A stretch of 64,000 nt of DNA, from positions 1 to 64,000 of the forward strand of contig CAWHKW010000009.1 of NCBI GenBank assembly GCA_963829995.1, given 5' to 3'. Both the position numbers and the translations under genes were made by a program. The number at the start of each line of letters is the position of its first letter. The first letter of the stretch is position 1. The DNA comes from JACCZX01 sp963829995 (GTDB taxonomy: Bacteria > Pseudomonadota > Gammaproteobacteria > Burkholderiales > Burkholderiaceae_F). Shown one piece after another: positions 54,125-63,567 of this stretch. The notes under the pieces were generated by a model. The model was given only the letters and a program-made list of their open reading frames with translations, had not been told where the DNA came from and made no database searches.

Positions 54125-56182
54125 TCATGCGGTGAGGAACTCGTGCGAGCCTGCGTACCAGCGCTGGACGTGTTGCTGCGCCAGCGCCGGGCCTTCTGCG
54201 AGCAATTCGATCGCAGCGGTGCGCGCTTGTTCGACCAGCTCCGCATCGCGTTGCAGATCGGCAAAGCGCAGCAACGGCACGCCGGATTGGCGTGCGCCTA
54301 GAAACTCGCCGGGCCCGCGCATCATCAGGTCGCGGCGCGCGATCTCGAAGCCGTCGCTGGTTTCGTAGACCACTTTCAAACGCTCGCGCGCCGGCTCCGA
54401 CAACGGCTCGTCGAACAGCAGAATGCAAAAACTTTGATCACCGCCCCGCCCGACCCGGCCGCGCAGCTGGTGCAGTTGAGCGAGGCCGAAACGCTCGGCG
54501 TGTTCGATCACCATCAGCGTCGCGTTCGGCACGTCGACGCCGACTTCAATCACGGTCGTGGCGACCAGCACGTCGATCTGGCGTTGCTCGAAGCGCTGCA
54601 TGATCTCAGTTTTCGTTGCCGGCGGCAGCTGCCCGTGCAGCAACCCGATGCGCAAGTCAGGCAGCAGCTGCGTGATCTGCTCAAACGTTTCGGTGGCTGC
54701 AGCGACCTCGATGACTTCACTCGATTCGATCAGTGGGCACACCCAGTACGACTGACGGCCCGCCGCAACGTCGGCGCGTATCCGTTGCATCACTTCCTCG
54801 CGCCTTCGTGTTGAGACGAGTTTGGTGACAACTGGCCTGCGGCCGGGCGGCATTTCATCGATAACCGACACGTCAACATCGGCCAGATAGCTCATTGCCA
54901 ACGTGCGGGGAATCGGCGTCGCCGAGAGCATCAGCAGGTGCGGTGCGTGACCATCCCCACCGCCGCGTAGCGCGAGACGCTGTGCGACCCCGAAGCGGTG
55001 TTGCTCATCAACGATTGCCAATCCCAACTTGGTGAATGCGACGGCGTCCTGAATCAACGCGTGCGTCCCAACGATCAATTGGGCGTGACCGCTCGCGATC
55101 GATTCCTGCGCGGCTCGCTTCGTTGCCGGCGTCAAACGTCCCGTCAGCCACTCGATTCGAACTCCGATCGGTGACAACCACTCGGCGACCTTGCGGAAGT
55201 GCTGCTCGGCCAGAATCTCGGTCGGCGCCATTAGCGCAGCCTGATATCCGTTTTCGATCGCGCGCGCGGCCGCCAACGCTGCAATCACCGTCTTGCCGCT
55301 GCCGACATCGCCTTGCAACAGCCGATGCATCGGCTGTGTTCGCGCAATATCGCGCTCGATTTCGCTCCACACCCGCTGCTGCGCGCCGGTCAGACTGAAC
55401 GGCAGCTGCGCGCGGAGTGTCGCGCTGATGCTGCCTTCGGCTGCGAGCGAATGCGCGCGGCGGCCGGCGCGCGCCTCGCGTGCCGCGCGCAACGCAAGCT
55501 GCTGCGCCAGCAGCTCGTCGAACATCAACCTGCGCCACGCGGGGTCGGTCCGCTGCTGCAGCGCAAGGGCATCGACATCGGATGGCGGCCGATGCAGGCG
55601 CTCGATCGAATCTTTCAACGCATCAAGTTGATAACGCGCGCGCAGTGCGGAAGGCAGTATGTCGTCAATGTCGACATCGCGCAGCGCGCGATCGATCCGC
55701 TTGCGTAGCCACGATTGGGGCACGCCTTCGGGCGAGGGGTACACGGGCGTCAGCGACCTTGCCAATGGGTTGCTGCTGTCACAGGCTCGCACGCGCGGAT
55801 GAATCATCTCATCGCCCGCCAGGCCGCCGCGCACCAGGCCAAAGATTCGAAATCGGCGACCGACTGCCATCTGTTTGATCTGCGACGAGTAGAAGTTCAG
55901 AAAGCGCAGCATCAGTTGACCCGTGTCGTCGCGTACGGTAACTCTCAGCTGCCGTTTGCCGCGATAGACCACATCCGCCGATACGACTTCGGCTTCCACC
56001 TGCGACTCTTGTCCCGCGATCAACTCCGCGATCGGCGTAATCCGCGTTTCGTCTTCGTAGCGAAAGGGCAGGTGCAATACGAAATGCCAATCCGATGTCA
56101 GCCCCGCGCGCGCAAGCCGTGCTGCGATCGTGTTGCTCGGTGCAGCGCTTTCTTCACGGGCGCGAGGTTTGCGGGCAGCCAA
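54125..56182 (-). CDS. recG: ATP-dependent DNA helicase RecG
   Basis: Branch-migration helicase acting on stalled forks and Holliday junctions. The 685-residue product has the N-terminal wedge/OB domain (YRGKRQLRVTVRDDTGQLMLRFLNFY), then superfamily 2 motifs: Walker A LLQGDVGSGKTVIA, APTEILAEQH, DEQHRFGV, LMLSATPIPRTLAMS and the RecG signature LHQLRGRVGRG. It is ten bases upstream of oxyR and three bases downstream of ridA, forming ridA-recG-oxyR on one strand. Confidence 0.98.
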   Translation of the reverse strand: MAARKPRAREESAAPSNTIAARLARAGLTSDWHFVLHLPFRYEDETRITPIAELIAGQESQVEAEVVSADVVYRGKRQLRVTVRDDTGQLMLRFLNFYSSQIKQMAVGRRFRIFGLVRGGLAGDEMIHPRVRACDSSNPLARSLTPVYPSPEGVPQSWLRKRIDRALRDVDIDDILPSALRARYQLDALKDSIERLHRPPSDVDALALQQRTDPAWRRLMFDELLAQQLALRAAREARAGRRAHSLAAEGSISATLRAQLPFSLTGAQQRVWSEIERDIARTQPMHRLLQGDVGSGKTVIAALAAARAIENGYQAALMAPTEILAEQHFRKVAEWLSPIGVRIEWLTGRLTPATKRAAQESIASGHAQLIVGTHALIQDAVAFTKLGLAIVDEQHRFGVAQRLALRGGGDGHAPHLLMLSATPIPRTLAMSYLADVDVSVIDEMPPGRRPVVTKLVSTRRREEVMQRIRADVAAGRQSYWVCPLIESSEVIEVAAATETFEQITQLLPDLRIGLLHGQLPPATKTEIMQRFEQRQIDVLVATTVIEVGVDVPNATLMVIEHAERFGLAQLHQLRGRVGRGGDQSFCILLFDEPLSEPARERLKVVYETSDGFEIARRDLMMRGPGEFLGARQSGVPLLRFADLQRDAELVEQARTAAIELLAEGPALAQQHVQRWYAGSHEFLTA

Positions 56183-56185
56183 TGG

Positions 56186-56563
56186 CTACAGAACCAGGAT
56201 CGCTTCGACCTCGAATTGCGCGCCGCGCGGCAAGCTGGCGACGCCGACCGTCGAACGTGCCGGATAAGGCTTGGGCACCAGCTCACCCATGATCGCGTTG
56301 GCTTTTGCGAACTGTCCAAGGTCGGTCAAGAACAGCGTGAACTTCACCGCATTCGCCAGCGATCCGCCGCTTGCCTTTGCCACCGCTGCCAGATTCCTGA
56401 AGGCCTGTCGAACCTGCGCCTCGAAATCCTGTACCAACTCCCCGCTCGCAGGGTCGAGGCCGATCTGCCCCGAGGTGAAAACCACTAATCCCGTCTTGAC
56501 CGCTTGTGAGTACGGTCCGATCGCCGCGGGCGCGCCCGAAGTCGAAACGATTTCCTTGTTCAT
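56186..56563 (-). CDS. ridA: RidA-family 2-iminobutanoate/2-iminopropanoate deaminase
   Basis: Hydrolyses reactive enamine/imine intermediates released by PLP enzymes. The 125-residue product has the family features GAPAAIGPYSQAVKTGLVVFTSGQIGLDP and the C-terminal YPARSTVGVASLPRGAQFEVEAI, including the Arg that binds the substrate carboxylate. It lies upstream of recG with a three-base gap and is probably cotranscribed with it. Confidence 0.96.
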   Translation of the reverse strand: MNKEIVSTSGAPAAIGPYSQAVKTGLVVFTSGQIGLDPASGELVQDFEAQVRQAFRNLAAVAKASGGSLANAVKFTLFLTDLGQFAKANAIMGELVPKPYPARSTVGVASLPRGAQFEVEAILVL

Positions 56564-56662
56564 GCGATTCCTGCAACGTACGTGGACGAAGCAGCGAGTC
56601 TAGCGGCGCGGGGGCGATGCGCCCGAGGGGAAAGAAAGGCCCATCTTTCTTCCAGCTGCCGC

Positions 56663-57691
56663 TCAGAGGATGCGGGGCTCCGGCTCCAATTCAATTTTGA
56701 AGCGCGCCAGCACCGCTTCCTGAACCTCGCGCGCCAGCGCAAGAATTTCTGCGCCCGTTGCGCCGCCCAGGTTGACCAGCACCAGCGCCTGCTTGTCGTA
56801 AACGGCCGCGCGGCCGCGTACGGTTCCTTTCAGCCCGCACGCGTCGATCAGCCAACCGGCGGCGAGTTTGTAGCGACCCCCGCCGATGTCGTAGCTGACC
56901 AGCGACGGATGCCGTTCGATCAGCGCCGCTCGTTGCGCACGCGTAATCACCGGATTCTTGAAGAAGCTGCCCGCATTTCCCACTCGAGCCGGGTCCGGCA
57001 ACTTGCGCCGCCGAATCGAAACCACCGCATCGAAGACGTCGCGCGGCTGCGGCTGCGGGATGTTCCGATCGCGCAGCTCGGTTTCGACATCGGTGTAGCC
57101 CACGACCGGTGTCCACTGCCGAGGCAGCGCAAGCGTGACGCTGACGATCAGACGCGGCTGGGCCTCGTGCTTGAACGCGCTGTCGCGATAACCGAACCCG
57201 CAGTCATCGGCGGTCAGCGTCTGCAACGCTTGATCCGCAAAATTCCACGCCTGCAAGCTATGGAACCGCTCGGCGAGTTCAACGCCGTAGGCGCCAATAT
57301 TCTGGATCGGTGCCGCGCCCACCGAGCCCGGAATCAGCGCCAGGTTTTCCAGGCCCGGCACGTCGTCGTCGATCAACCGCTCGACGAGTGCATGCCAGTT
57401 CTCACCAGCGCCGACTTGCACCCGAAAGAACGCGCCGTCGTCGGCTCGCTGCACGCCGGAGATATCGACCTTCAGCACGCAACCGTCGAAGTCCTGCGTG
57501 AACAGCACATTGCTGCCGCCGCCCAATACCAGCAGCGGCATCCCGACAACACGACGGTCTGCCAGCACGCGCTGCAGATCCTCAAGCGACCGAATGCGTG
57601 CATAAAGAGCCGCGTTCGCGTCGACGCCGAACGTATTGAACGGCCGCAACGAAACGTCTCGCGCGAGCAGGTTTTCCGCCAGAACTTTCAT
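56663..57691 (-). CDS. murB: UDP-N-acetylenolpyruvoylglucosamine reductase MurB
   Basis: NADPH/FAD enzyme completing UDP-N-acetylmuramic acid for peptidoglycan. The 342-residue product is a type I MurB: FNTFGVDANAALYARIRS near the N-terminus, FAD-binding VLGGGSNVLFTQDF, LALIPGSVGAAPIQNIGAYG, and catalytic RVGNAGSFFKNPVI followed by the late Glu in LEPEPRIL. It stands alone, divergent from yajQ. Confidence 0.97.
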   Translation of the reverse strand: MKVLAENLLARDVSLRPFNTFGVDANAALYARIRSLEDLQRVLADRRVVGMPLLVLGGGSNVLFTQDFDGCVLKVDISGVQRADDGAFFRVQVGAGENWHALVERLIDDDVPGLENLALIPGSVGAAPIQNIGAYGVELAERFHSLQAWNFADQALQTLTADDCGFGYRDSAFKHEAQPRLIVSVTLALPRQWTPVVGYTDVETELRDRNIPQPQPRDVFDAVVSIRRRKLPDPARVGNAGSFFKNPVITRAQRAALIERHPSLVSYDIGGGRYKLAAGWLIDACGLKGTVRGRAAVYDKQALVLVNLGGATGAEILALAREVQEAVLARFKIELEPEPRIL

Positions 57692-57749
57692 GCTGCGAGT
57701 CTAGTGTCCTTAGGCCGATACACTTGCCTCGTCTTCTCGGAGATCCGCC

Positions 57750-58235
57750 ATGCCGTCATTCGACGTCGTTTGCAAACCCAACATGGTCGAAGTGCGCAAT
57801 GCGATCGATCAGGCCAACAAGGAGATCGCGAACCGCTTCGACTTCAAGGGCTCGGACGCGCGCTTTGAACATAAGGAATTCGAACTGACTGCCTACGGCG
57901 ACGATGAGTTCAAGCTGGGGCAAGTGCGCGACGTACTTGCCAACAAGCTGGCCAAACGAGGAGTCGACGCCCGGCTGTTCGAGTACGAAAAGCCGGAGAA
58001 GATTTCAGGCGACAAGCTCAAGCAGCCGATCAAGATAAAAAACGGCATCGAGCAAGCGCTGGCCAAGAAGATCGTGGCGCTGGTCAAGGAGCGCAAGCTC
58101 AAGGTGACCGCGAGCATTCAGGGCGATGCGGTGCGGATTAGCGGCGCGAAGAAAGATGCACTGCAGGAGTGCATCGCGCTGCTGCGCGCGCAAGTGACTG
58201 AAATACCACTGACTTTTGAAAACTTTCGGGACTAA
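57750..58235 (+). CDS. yajQ: YajQ-family nucleotide-binding protein
   Basis: A 161-residue protein of the UPF0234/YajQ family, starting MPSFDVVCKPNMVEVRNAIDQ and carrying FDFKGSDARFEHKEFELTAYGDDEFKL and AQVTEIPLTFENFRD. Some members (for example in Xanthomonas) bind cyclic di-GMP and act with a transcription factor; others are only described as RNA- or nucleotide-binding. It is divergent from murB with no obvious partner nearby. Confidence 0.95.
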   Translation: MPSFDVVCKPNMVEVRNAIDQANKEIANRFDFKGSDARFEHKEFELTAYGDDEFKLGQVRDVLANKLAKRGVDARLFEYEKPEKISGDKLKQPIKIKNGIEQALAKKIVALVKERKLKVTASIQGDAVRISGAKKDALQECIALLRAQVTEIPLTFENFRD

Positions 58236-58329
58236 GCATCCCTCGATGCACGGACTTTGCCGTTCGAAATCGACCGGCCGTCGGCAGCGTTTTGTCATCC
58301 GGACGGATTACCCTTAACCTCCCGCCGCA

Positions 58330-58722
58330 ATGCGAACAACGTCTTCCCGCTTTAATGCCTTCGTTGCATCGGTCGATCCGAATCTGGAGGGACGGCCCGC
58401 TTCGAGCCCGACGCAGCGTGATGAACCAGCGCCTGCTCCCGTCAACGCAACTTCCCTATCGGTTCTGGAAAGGCGCCATCCCGCCGTGATCCAGACCCTG
58501 CGTCTGTTGTGGGGCTACCCTGAGCTGAACCAGTACTTTGAAAAGGTCTACAGCGGCCGCGATTCTTCGTTGAACCTCGCGCCCGATGCGATGGCCGAGT
58601 TAATGGTGCTGGCCGGTGTGCATCAAAGAATCTGTCCGCAGCGGCCTGCGGCGCGGATCGAAGAACTTTACGGAGTTGGCCGCTGGTCCGAACCCTGGAA
58701 GCCCGCGCGGCTCAGGCGTTAG
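58330..58722 (+). CDS. Conserved hypothetical protein
   Basis: A 130-residue soluble protein. The first 45 residues are disordered-looking and rich in Pro, Ala and Ser. The remainder, VIQTLRLLWGYPELNQYFEKVY followed by APDAMAELMVLAGVHQRICPQRP, is helical with a pattern I have seen in unnamed betaproteobacterial proteins. The ATG at 58330 lacks a strong ribosome-binding site. It converges with the amidotransferase-like gene. No function can be suggested. Confidence 0.6.
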   Translation: MRTTSSRFNAFVASVDPNLEGRPASSPTQRDEPAPAPVNATSLSVLERRHPAVIQTLRLLWGYPELNQYFEKVYSGRDSSLNLAPDAMAELMVLAGVHQRICPQRPAARIEELYGVGRWSEPWKPARLRR

Positions 58723-58732
58723 CGCAAGTTCT

Positions 58733-59467
58733 TCAGCCGCGCAGGCCCAAAGTCCAGCGCTGATAGAGGCGATCCGCCAGCCGGCTCATTCGTTGCGTGC
58801 GGCGGTCGACGTTCAAAGTGATCTCTTCCGCGCGTTGCACTCCCGCGCCGCGCTGGCGCTCGAACGCTTTGTCGATTTCGTCGATGCCAGCGGGATCGCT
58901 GACCCACGCGTTGACGATCTGCGGCGTCATCTCGACGTGGAACTGCATGCCGAGGTGGACGCACTGGTTCCGCTGAACGACAAAGGCCTGATTGGCGCAG
59001 AAGCGATTCGTCAGAAAGCGTCGCGCGCCAGGCGGCAGCGCGAACGTATCGCCGTGCCATTGAAACAGTTCGAAGGATGGCTCATCGCCTATCCACTCGC
59101 GTGCAATCACTGCGTCGTCGACCTCGACCTGGCTCCATCCGATTTCCTTCATTGCATTGCGCGTCACCTGCGCCCCGCAAGCCTTTGCGAGAAGTTGACC
59201 ACCTAGGCAATGGCCGATGATCGGTACCTCGATCCGGTCCGCGTGCCGCATTAGCGCGAGTTCTTCATCGATCCATGGCAAGCCGTCGTTGACGCTCATG
59301 CTGCCACCCATCGAACAGATGCCGGCGTACGGCTCCGCAGAGTTCGGTATCGGATCGCCGGCGAATACACGCACCGTTTGATGCGGCAGATTTTGTCTCG
59401 ACAAATAGTGCGCGAAGTGTCCCGCTCCTGCGTCGGCTTCATGCTGCACGATGGCGATGGGTTTCAT
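58733..59467 (-). CDS. Class I glutamine amidotransferase-like protein
   Basis: A 244-residue GATase1 domain protein. It contains GICSMGGSMSVND, the nucleophile loop GHCLGGQLLAKACG with its Cys, and FHVEMTP with the His-Glu pair of the catalytic triad, the pattern of stand-alone GMP synthase-like amidotransferases. Such proteins may hydrolyse glutamine or gamma-glutamyl compounds; the acceptor is unknown. It lies 21 bases downstream of dxs and is probably cotranscribed with the isoprenoid genes. Confidence 0.9.
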   Translation of the reverse strand: MKPIAIVQHEADAGAGHFAHYLSRQNLPHQTVRVFAGDPIPNSAEPYAGICSMGGSMSVNDGLPWIDEELALMRHADRIEVPIIGHCLGGQLLAKACGAQVTRNAMKEIGWSQVEVDDAVIAREWIGDEPSFELFQWHGDTFALPPGARRFLTNRFCANQAFVVQRNQCVHLGMQFHVEMTPQIVNAWVSDPAGIDEIDKAFERQRGAGVQRAEEITLNVDRRTQRMSRLADRLYQRWTLGLRG

Positions 59468-59488
59468 CGGCGTTACGCCGAACGACGT

Positions 59489-61396
59489 TTACGCCGCCGA
59501 CTGCACGTAATGCACTCTTCGCGTCAGCTCCGGGAATCGCGTGCGGACTGCGGTCGCGATTCCCGAGAAATCGAGCCCGCACTCCTGTAGCAGCGCGGCC
59601 GGATCGCCATGGTCGACAAAACGATCGGGCAGCCCTAAGCGCAGCACGGGAACTTCGATACCCTGCGCAGCGAGCGACTCGAGACACGCGCTGCCGGCGC
59701 CACCGGCGATGACGTTTTCCTCGATGGTGACGAGCGCATCGTGCGTGCGTGCAAGCCGCGCCACCAGTTCATCATCCAACGGCTTCACAAAGCGCATGTT
59801 GGCCACAGTCGCGTCGAATTGCTCTGCAGCCGCCAGTGCGGCAGGCACCATCGAGCCGAAGGCGAGCAGTGCGATCCGGCGGCCGGATGCAGCGTTCGAG
59901 CTTCTTCGTAGCTCGCCGCGCCCGACCGGCAGCTCGCTCATCGCTTGCTCGATCGCAACGCCCGGCCCTGTTCCGCGCGGATAACGAACCGCGGCCGGTC
60001 CATCGTGCTTGAACGCGGTGTACAGCATCTGGCGGCATTCGTTTTCATCCGACGGGGCCATCACAATTGCATTCGGCAGGCAGCGCAGGTAGCTGAAGTC
60101 GAACGCACCATGATGCGTGGCGCCGTCAGAACCAACCAGGCCGCCGCGATCGAGCGCGAAAACGACAGGCAGGTTCTGAATGCAGACGTCGTGTATCAAC
60201 TGGTCATACGCGCGCTGCAGGAACGTCGAGTAGATCGCAACCACCGGCTTCATCCCATCGCACGCAAGGCCCGCGGCAAATGTGACGGCGTGCTGCTCGG
60301 CGATGCCGACATCGAAGTAGCGATCCGGATATTCGCGTTCGAAGCGCACCAGGCCCGAGCCTTCGCGCATCGCCGGTGTGATGCCTATCAATCGCGTATC
60401 GAGGGCAGCCATGTCGCACAGCCAATCGCCGAAGATTCGCGTGTAACTCGGTTTGGTTGGAGAAGCCGCGGTGAAACCCACGTTCGGGTCGAACTTCGTA
60501 GGCCCGTGATACAGCACCGGATCGGCTTCAGCGAGTTTGTAGCCCTGGCCTTTTTTTGTGACGACATGCAGGAACTGCGGCCCGCTCAACTGCTCACCGA
60601 GCTGCTTCAGGTTCTGCAGCGTCGGAATCAACGAATCGAGATCGTGCCCATCGATCGGGCCGATATAGTTGAAGCCGAATTCCTCGAACAGCGTGCCGGG
60701 CACCACCATCCCTTTCGCGTGCTCCTCGAACTTCTTGGCAAGCTCGAATACCGGCGGGAAGCTTTTCAGTACCTTTTTGCCGGCGTGCTTTGCGGTCGCG
60801 TAAAACTTGCCACTCATCAAGCGGGCGAGATACCGATTCAAACCGCCGACCGCGGGCGAGATCGACATGTCGTTGTCATTCAAGATCACGAGCAAGCGCA
60901 CGTTGTCGGTCACGCCGGCGTTGTTCAGCGCCTCGAACGCCATCCCCGCGCTCATCGCGCCGTCGCCGATCACGGCGATCGAGTGACGCGCTGATTTCTG
61001 ATTGCGCGCCGCGACCGCCATTCCCAGCGCGGCCGAGATCGAAGTCGACGAATGCGCGGTGCCGAAGGTGTCGTACTCGCTCTCCACTCGGCGCGGAAAA
61101 CCCGAAATGCCGCCGTGCTGTCGCAGCCGCCCCATCTGCTCGCGCCGACCGGTCAGGATTTTGTGCGGATACGTCTGGTGGCCGACGTCCCAGACGATGC
61201 GATCGTCCGGAGTATCGAACACGTAGTGCAGCGCTATCGTCAATTCGACGGTGCCCAGGTTCGAACTCAAATGGCCACCGGTTTTCGATACTGACGCGAG
61301 CACATAAGCACGTAGTTCGTCGGCGAGCTGCGGCAGCTGCGCGCGTTCCAGTGCGCGCAGATCCGCCGGCGAGTTGATCCTGTCGAGCATTTCCAT
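59489..61396 (-). CDS. dxs: 1-deoxy-D-xylulose-5-phosphate synthase
   Basis: First enzyme of the MEP isoprenoid pathway, condensing pyruvate and glyceraldehyde 3-phosphate. The 635-residue product (ATG 61396) has the TPP-binding motif VIGDGAMSAGMAFEALNNAG followed by LNDNDMSISP, WDVGHQTYPHKILTGRR near the N-terminus, and the transketolase-type GIAEQHAVTFAAGLAC. It is 16 bases behind ispA, giving xseB-ispA-dxs. A second ATG lies at 61390. Confidence 0.97.
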   Translation of the reverse strand: MEMLDRINSPADLRALERAQLPQLADELRAYVLASVSKTGGHLSSNLGTVELTIALHYVFDTPDDRIVWDVGHQTYPHKILTGRREQMGRLRQHGGISGFPRRVESEYDTFGTAHSSTSISAALGMAVAARNQKSARHSIAVIGDGAMSAGMAFEALNNAGVTDNVRLLVILNDNDMSISPAVGGLNRYLARLMSGKFYATAKHAGKKVLKSFPPVFELAKKFEEHAKGMVVPGTLFEEFGFNYIGPIDGHDLDSLIPTLQNLKQLGEQLSGPQFLHVVTKKGQGYKLAEADPVLYHGPTKFDPNVGFTAASPTKPSYTRIFGDWLCDMAALDTRLIGITPAMREGSGLVRFEREYPDRYFDVGIAEQHAVTFAAGLACDGMKPVVAIYSTFLQRAYDQLIHDVCIQNLPVVFALDRGGLVGSDGATHHGAFDFSYLRCLPNAIVMAPSDENECRQMLYTAFKHDGPAAVRYPRGTGPGVAIEQAMSELPVGRGELRRSSNAASGRRIALLAFGSMVPAALAAAEQFDATVANMRFVKPLDDELVARLARTHDALVTIEENVIAGGAGSACLESLAAQGIEVPVLRLGLPDRFVDHGDPAALLQECGLDFSGIATAVRTRFPELTRRVHYVQSAA

Positions 61397-61412
61397 GATC
61401 CCGTTGTGCAGA

Positions 61413-62336
61413 TCAGCTTTTGCGACAAACGACGAAATCGGCCAATTCTCGCAGACGCTGTGCGCTGTTGCCGAGCCCGTCGATCGCCTGCAACGCCTGC
61501 GCGCGCAGGCGCAGCGACCAGGCGCGAGCCGCCGGCGCGCCGAGCAGCGATACATAGGTCGGCTTCAGATGCTCGGCGTCCTTGCCCGCTGTCTTTCCAA
61601 GCTCGGCGGTGCTCGCCTCGACGTCCAGACAATCATCGACGATCTGAAACGCCAGCCCAATGCTCTCCCCGTAACGCGCGAGCGCCTCCCGCGTGCATTC
61701 AGTCAGCAAGGAAGCACGGCCCGATAGCGCGCCCATCAGCACGGCAGCTTTCATCAATGCGCCGGTTTTCATCCGATGCATGCGCTCCAGTTCGGCGATG
61801 GTCGGCGTTGTGCCGACGGCAGCCAGATCGATAGCCTGTCCGCCGCACATGCCCTCGGTAGAAGACGCATGGGCCAGCTCGCGTATCAGCGCAGCCGTTT
61901 GCGATGCGGGCAACCCGCCGTCGGCGATGACCTTGAACGCCTCCGCCTGCAACGCGTCGCCGGCGAGCATTGCGGTGGCCTCGTCGAACTCTACGTGCAC
62001 TGTGGGCTTGCCCCGCCGCAAGACGTCGTTGTCCATGCACGGCATGTCATCGTGCACCAGCGAATACGCATGCACGAACTCGACGGCCAGCGCGGCACGG
62101 TCGAGTGCATCCGCTTCGGCTTCGGTCACCTCTCCGGCGGCGAACACGAGTAGCGGCCGAACGCGCTTGCCGCCGTTGAGCACCGCGTAACGCATCGCCT
62201 GGTGCAAGCGCGAAGGCACGTCCTCAGCAGGCGGCAGCACACGCTGTGCCGCATTTTCAAAGCGCGCTCCGCTGTCCGTTATCCAAAGATCGAATGGCGC
62301 TGCCAAAGAAGCCTGTACCGCGGCAGCGAAGGTCAT
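61413..62336 (-). CDS. ispA: Farnesyl diphosphate synthase (geranyltranstransferase)
   Basis: Adds isopentenyl diphosphate units to make C15 farnesyl diphosphate. The 307-residue product has the first Asp-rich motif YSLVHDDMPCMDNDVLRRG, GGKRVRPLLVF for substrate binding, and the second Asp-rich motif QIVDDCLDVEAS, where most homologues have DDILD. Its ATG overlaps the xseB stop by four bases, and dxs follows. Confidence 0.96.
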   Translation of the reverse strand: MTFAAAVQASLAAPFDLWITDSGARFENAAQRVLPPAEDVPSRLHQAMRYAVLNGGKRVRPLLVFAAGEVTEAEADALDRAALAVEFVHAYSLVHDDMPCMDNDVLRRGKPTVHVEFDEATAMLAGDALQAEAFKVIADGGLPASQTAALIRELAHASSTEGMCGGQAIDLAAVGTTPTIAELERMHRMKTGALMKAAVLMGALSGRASLLTECTREALARYGESIGLAFQIVDDCLDVEASTAELGKTAGKDAEHLKPTYVSLLGAPAARAWSLRLRAQALQAIDGLGNSAQRLRELADFVVCRKS

Positions 62337-62662
62337 TCGCTGTCTCTTTCATCAATACCGCTCTTGTCCACATTGCCGCGCAGCTCCGAGATGTCGAGCG
62401 GCTTGAGCAAATCGCCTTCGAGCCGCTTGATCTCCTGCTCGGCGTTGGCCAGCTTGGTCTGGCAAAAGCGCGCCAGTTCAGCACCGCGCCGGTACGCTGC
62501 GATCGAGTCGTCGAGTGACAGTTGACCCGATTCCATGCGGCGCACCAGCGCATCGAGCTCATCGAGCGCTTTTTCAAATCCGATGGACTCGATCGAGTCT
62601 TTCGAAGAGTCTTTGGAAGAATCCGCCGAACCAAGCGGCGCCGCGGCAGAGGTCGTTTTCAT
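62333..62662 (-). CDS. xseB: Exodeoxyribonuclease VII small subunit
   Basis: Small subunit of exonuclease VII. The 109-residue product (ATG 62662) has an N-terminal low-complexity Ser/Asp tail followed by the XseB core FEKALDELDALVRRMESGQLSLDDSIAAYRRGAELARFCQTKL. The frame is open further upstream, but the conserved part begins near residue 28. It leads the xseB-ispA-dxs unit and is divergent from the sulfurtransferase gene. Confidence 0.92.
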   Translation of the reverse strand: MKTTSAAAPLGSADSSKDSSKDSIESIGFEKALDELDALVRRMESGQLSLDDSIAAYRRGAELARFCQTKLANAEQEIKRLEGDLLKPLDISELRGNVDKSGIDERDSE

Positions 62663-62705
62663 CGGATCCGATTCTAGTGCACGTGTGCATTTAGAATTCT
62701 CGCCG

Positions 62706-63563
62706 ATGAGCACCATCGAATCGCCGAACATGCTGGTCAGCGTCGAGCAATTACGCGCGCATTTGAACGACGCGCGCTGGTGCGTCGTCGATGTGCGGCA
62801 CGATCTGTTCGACACTGAAGCCGGGATTCGCGCTTATCAGGCAGGCCACATCCCGGGTGCGGTCTTTGCGGACATCGATACTCAGTTGTCAGGCAGGAAA
62901 ACGGGTTTCAACGGCAGGCATCCCCTGCCGCGCCGGGATGATCTGGCCGAGACGTTTCGCGACTGGGGTATCAATGGCGATACGCAGATCGTTGCCTACG
63001 ACGCGCAGGGCGGCCAGTTTGCTTCACGGCTTTGGTGGCTTGCCCGCTGGTTGGGGCACGAGCGTGTCGCGCTGCTCGACGGCGGATGGGCGAAGTGGCT
63101 GAGCGCCACGCAGTTGTCGAGCCAGGACGTACCGAAGAAAGCGCGCGGAGACTTCCAAGCAAGCGCTTCGATGATGCCGCTGGCTACTGCGGATGACGTC
63201 CTGAAGTCGCTTGATAGCGGAGATCGGATGGTGCTCGACGCGCGCACCGCGGAGCGATATCGCGGCGAGCAGGAGCCGATCGATCCGGTGGCTGGACGTA
63301 TCCCCGGTGCACGCAATCGCCCGTGGCAGCAGAATCTGAATCCGGATCAAACCTTCAAGTCAACCCGCGAGCTGCGGTCCGAGTTCACCGCATTGCTCGA
63401 CCAGCGCACGCCCGATCAGATTACGCATCAGTGCGGTTCGGGCGTAACGGCGTGCCACAACGTGTTCGCAATGGAACTCGCCGCGCTGCGCGGATCGGCG
63501 CTCTATGGCGGGTCGTGGAGCGAGTGGATTGCCGACCCCACACGGCCGATAGCCACCGGTTGA
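62706..63563 (+). CDS. sseA: Sulfurtransferase (3-mercaptopyruvate sulfurtransferase type)
   Basis: A two-domain rhodanese-fold protein of 285 residues that moves sulfur from 3-mercaptopyruvate or thiosulfate to an acceptor. The N-terminal domain has VVDVRHDLFDTEAGIRAYQAGHIPGAVFADID and GNGRHPLP-like text; the C-terminal domain has the active-site Cys loop HQCGSGVTACHNVFAM. CGSGVTA is typical of mercaptopyruvate sulfurtransferase rather than thiosulfate-specific rhodanese. The ATG at 62706 was chosen; earlier in-frame codons overlap xseB. Confidence 0.93.
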   Translation: MSTIESPNMLVSVEQLRAHLNDARWCVVDVRHDLFDTEAGIRAYQAGHIPGAVFADIDTQLSGRKTGFNGRHPLPRRDDLAETFRDWGINGDTQIVAYDAQGGQFASRLWWLARWLGHERVALLDGGWAKWLSATQLSSQDVPKKARGDFQASASMMPLATADDVLKSLDSGDRMVLDARTAERYRGEQEPIDPVAGRIPGARNRPWQQNLNPDQTFKSTRELRSEFTALLDQRTPDQITHQCGSGVTACHNVFAMELAALRGSALYGGSWSEWIADPTRPIATG

Positions 63564-63567
63564 TCGG

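Noticed and set aside
56582..57868. 428-codon frame antisense to murB
   Set aside because: murB motifs are clear on the minus strand; the plus-strand frame has an Arg/Gln-rich composition and no motif.
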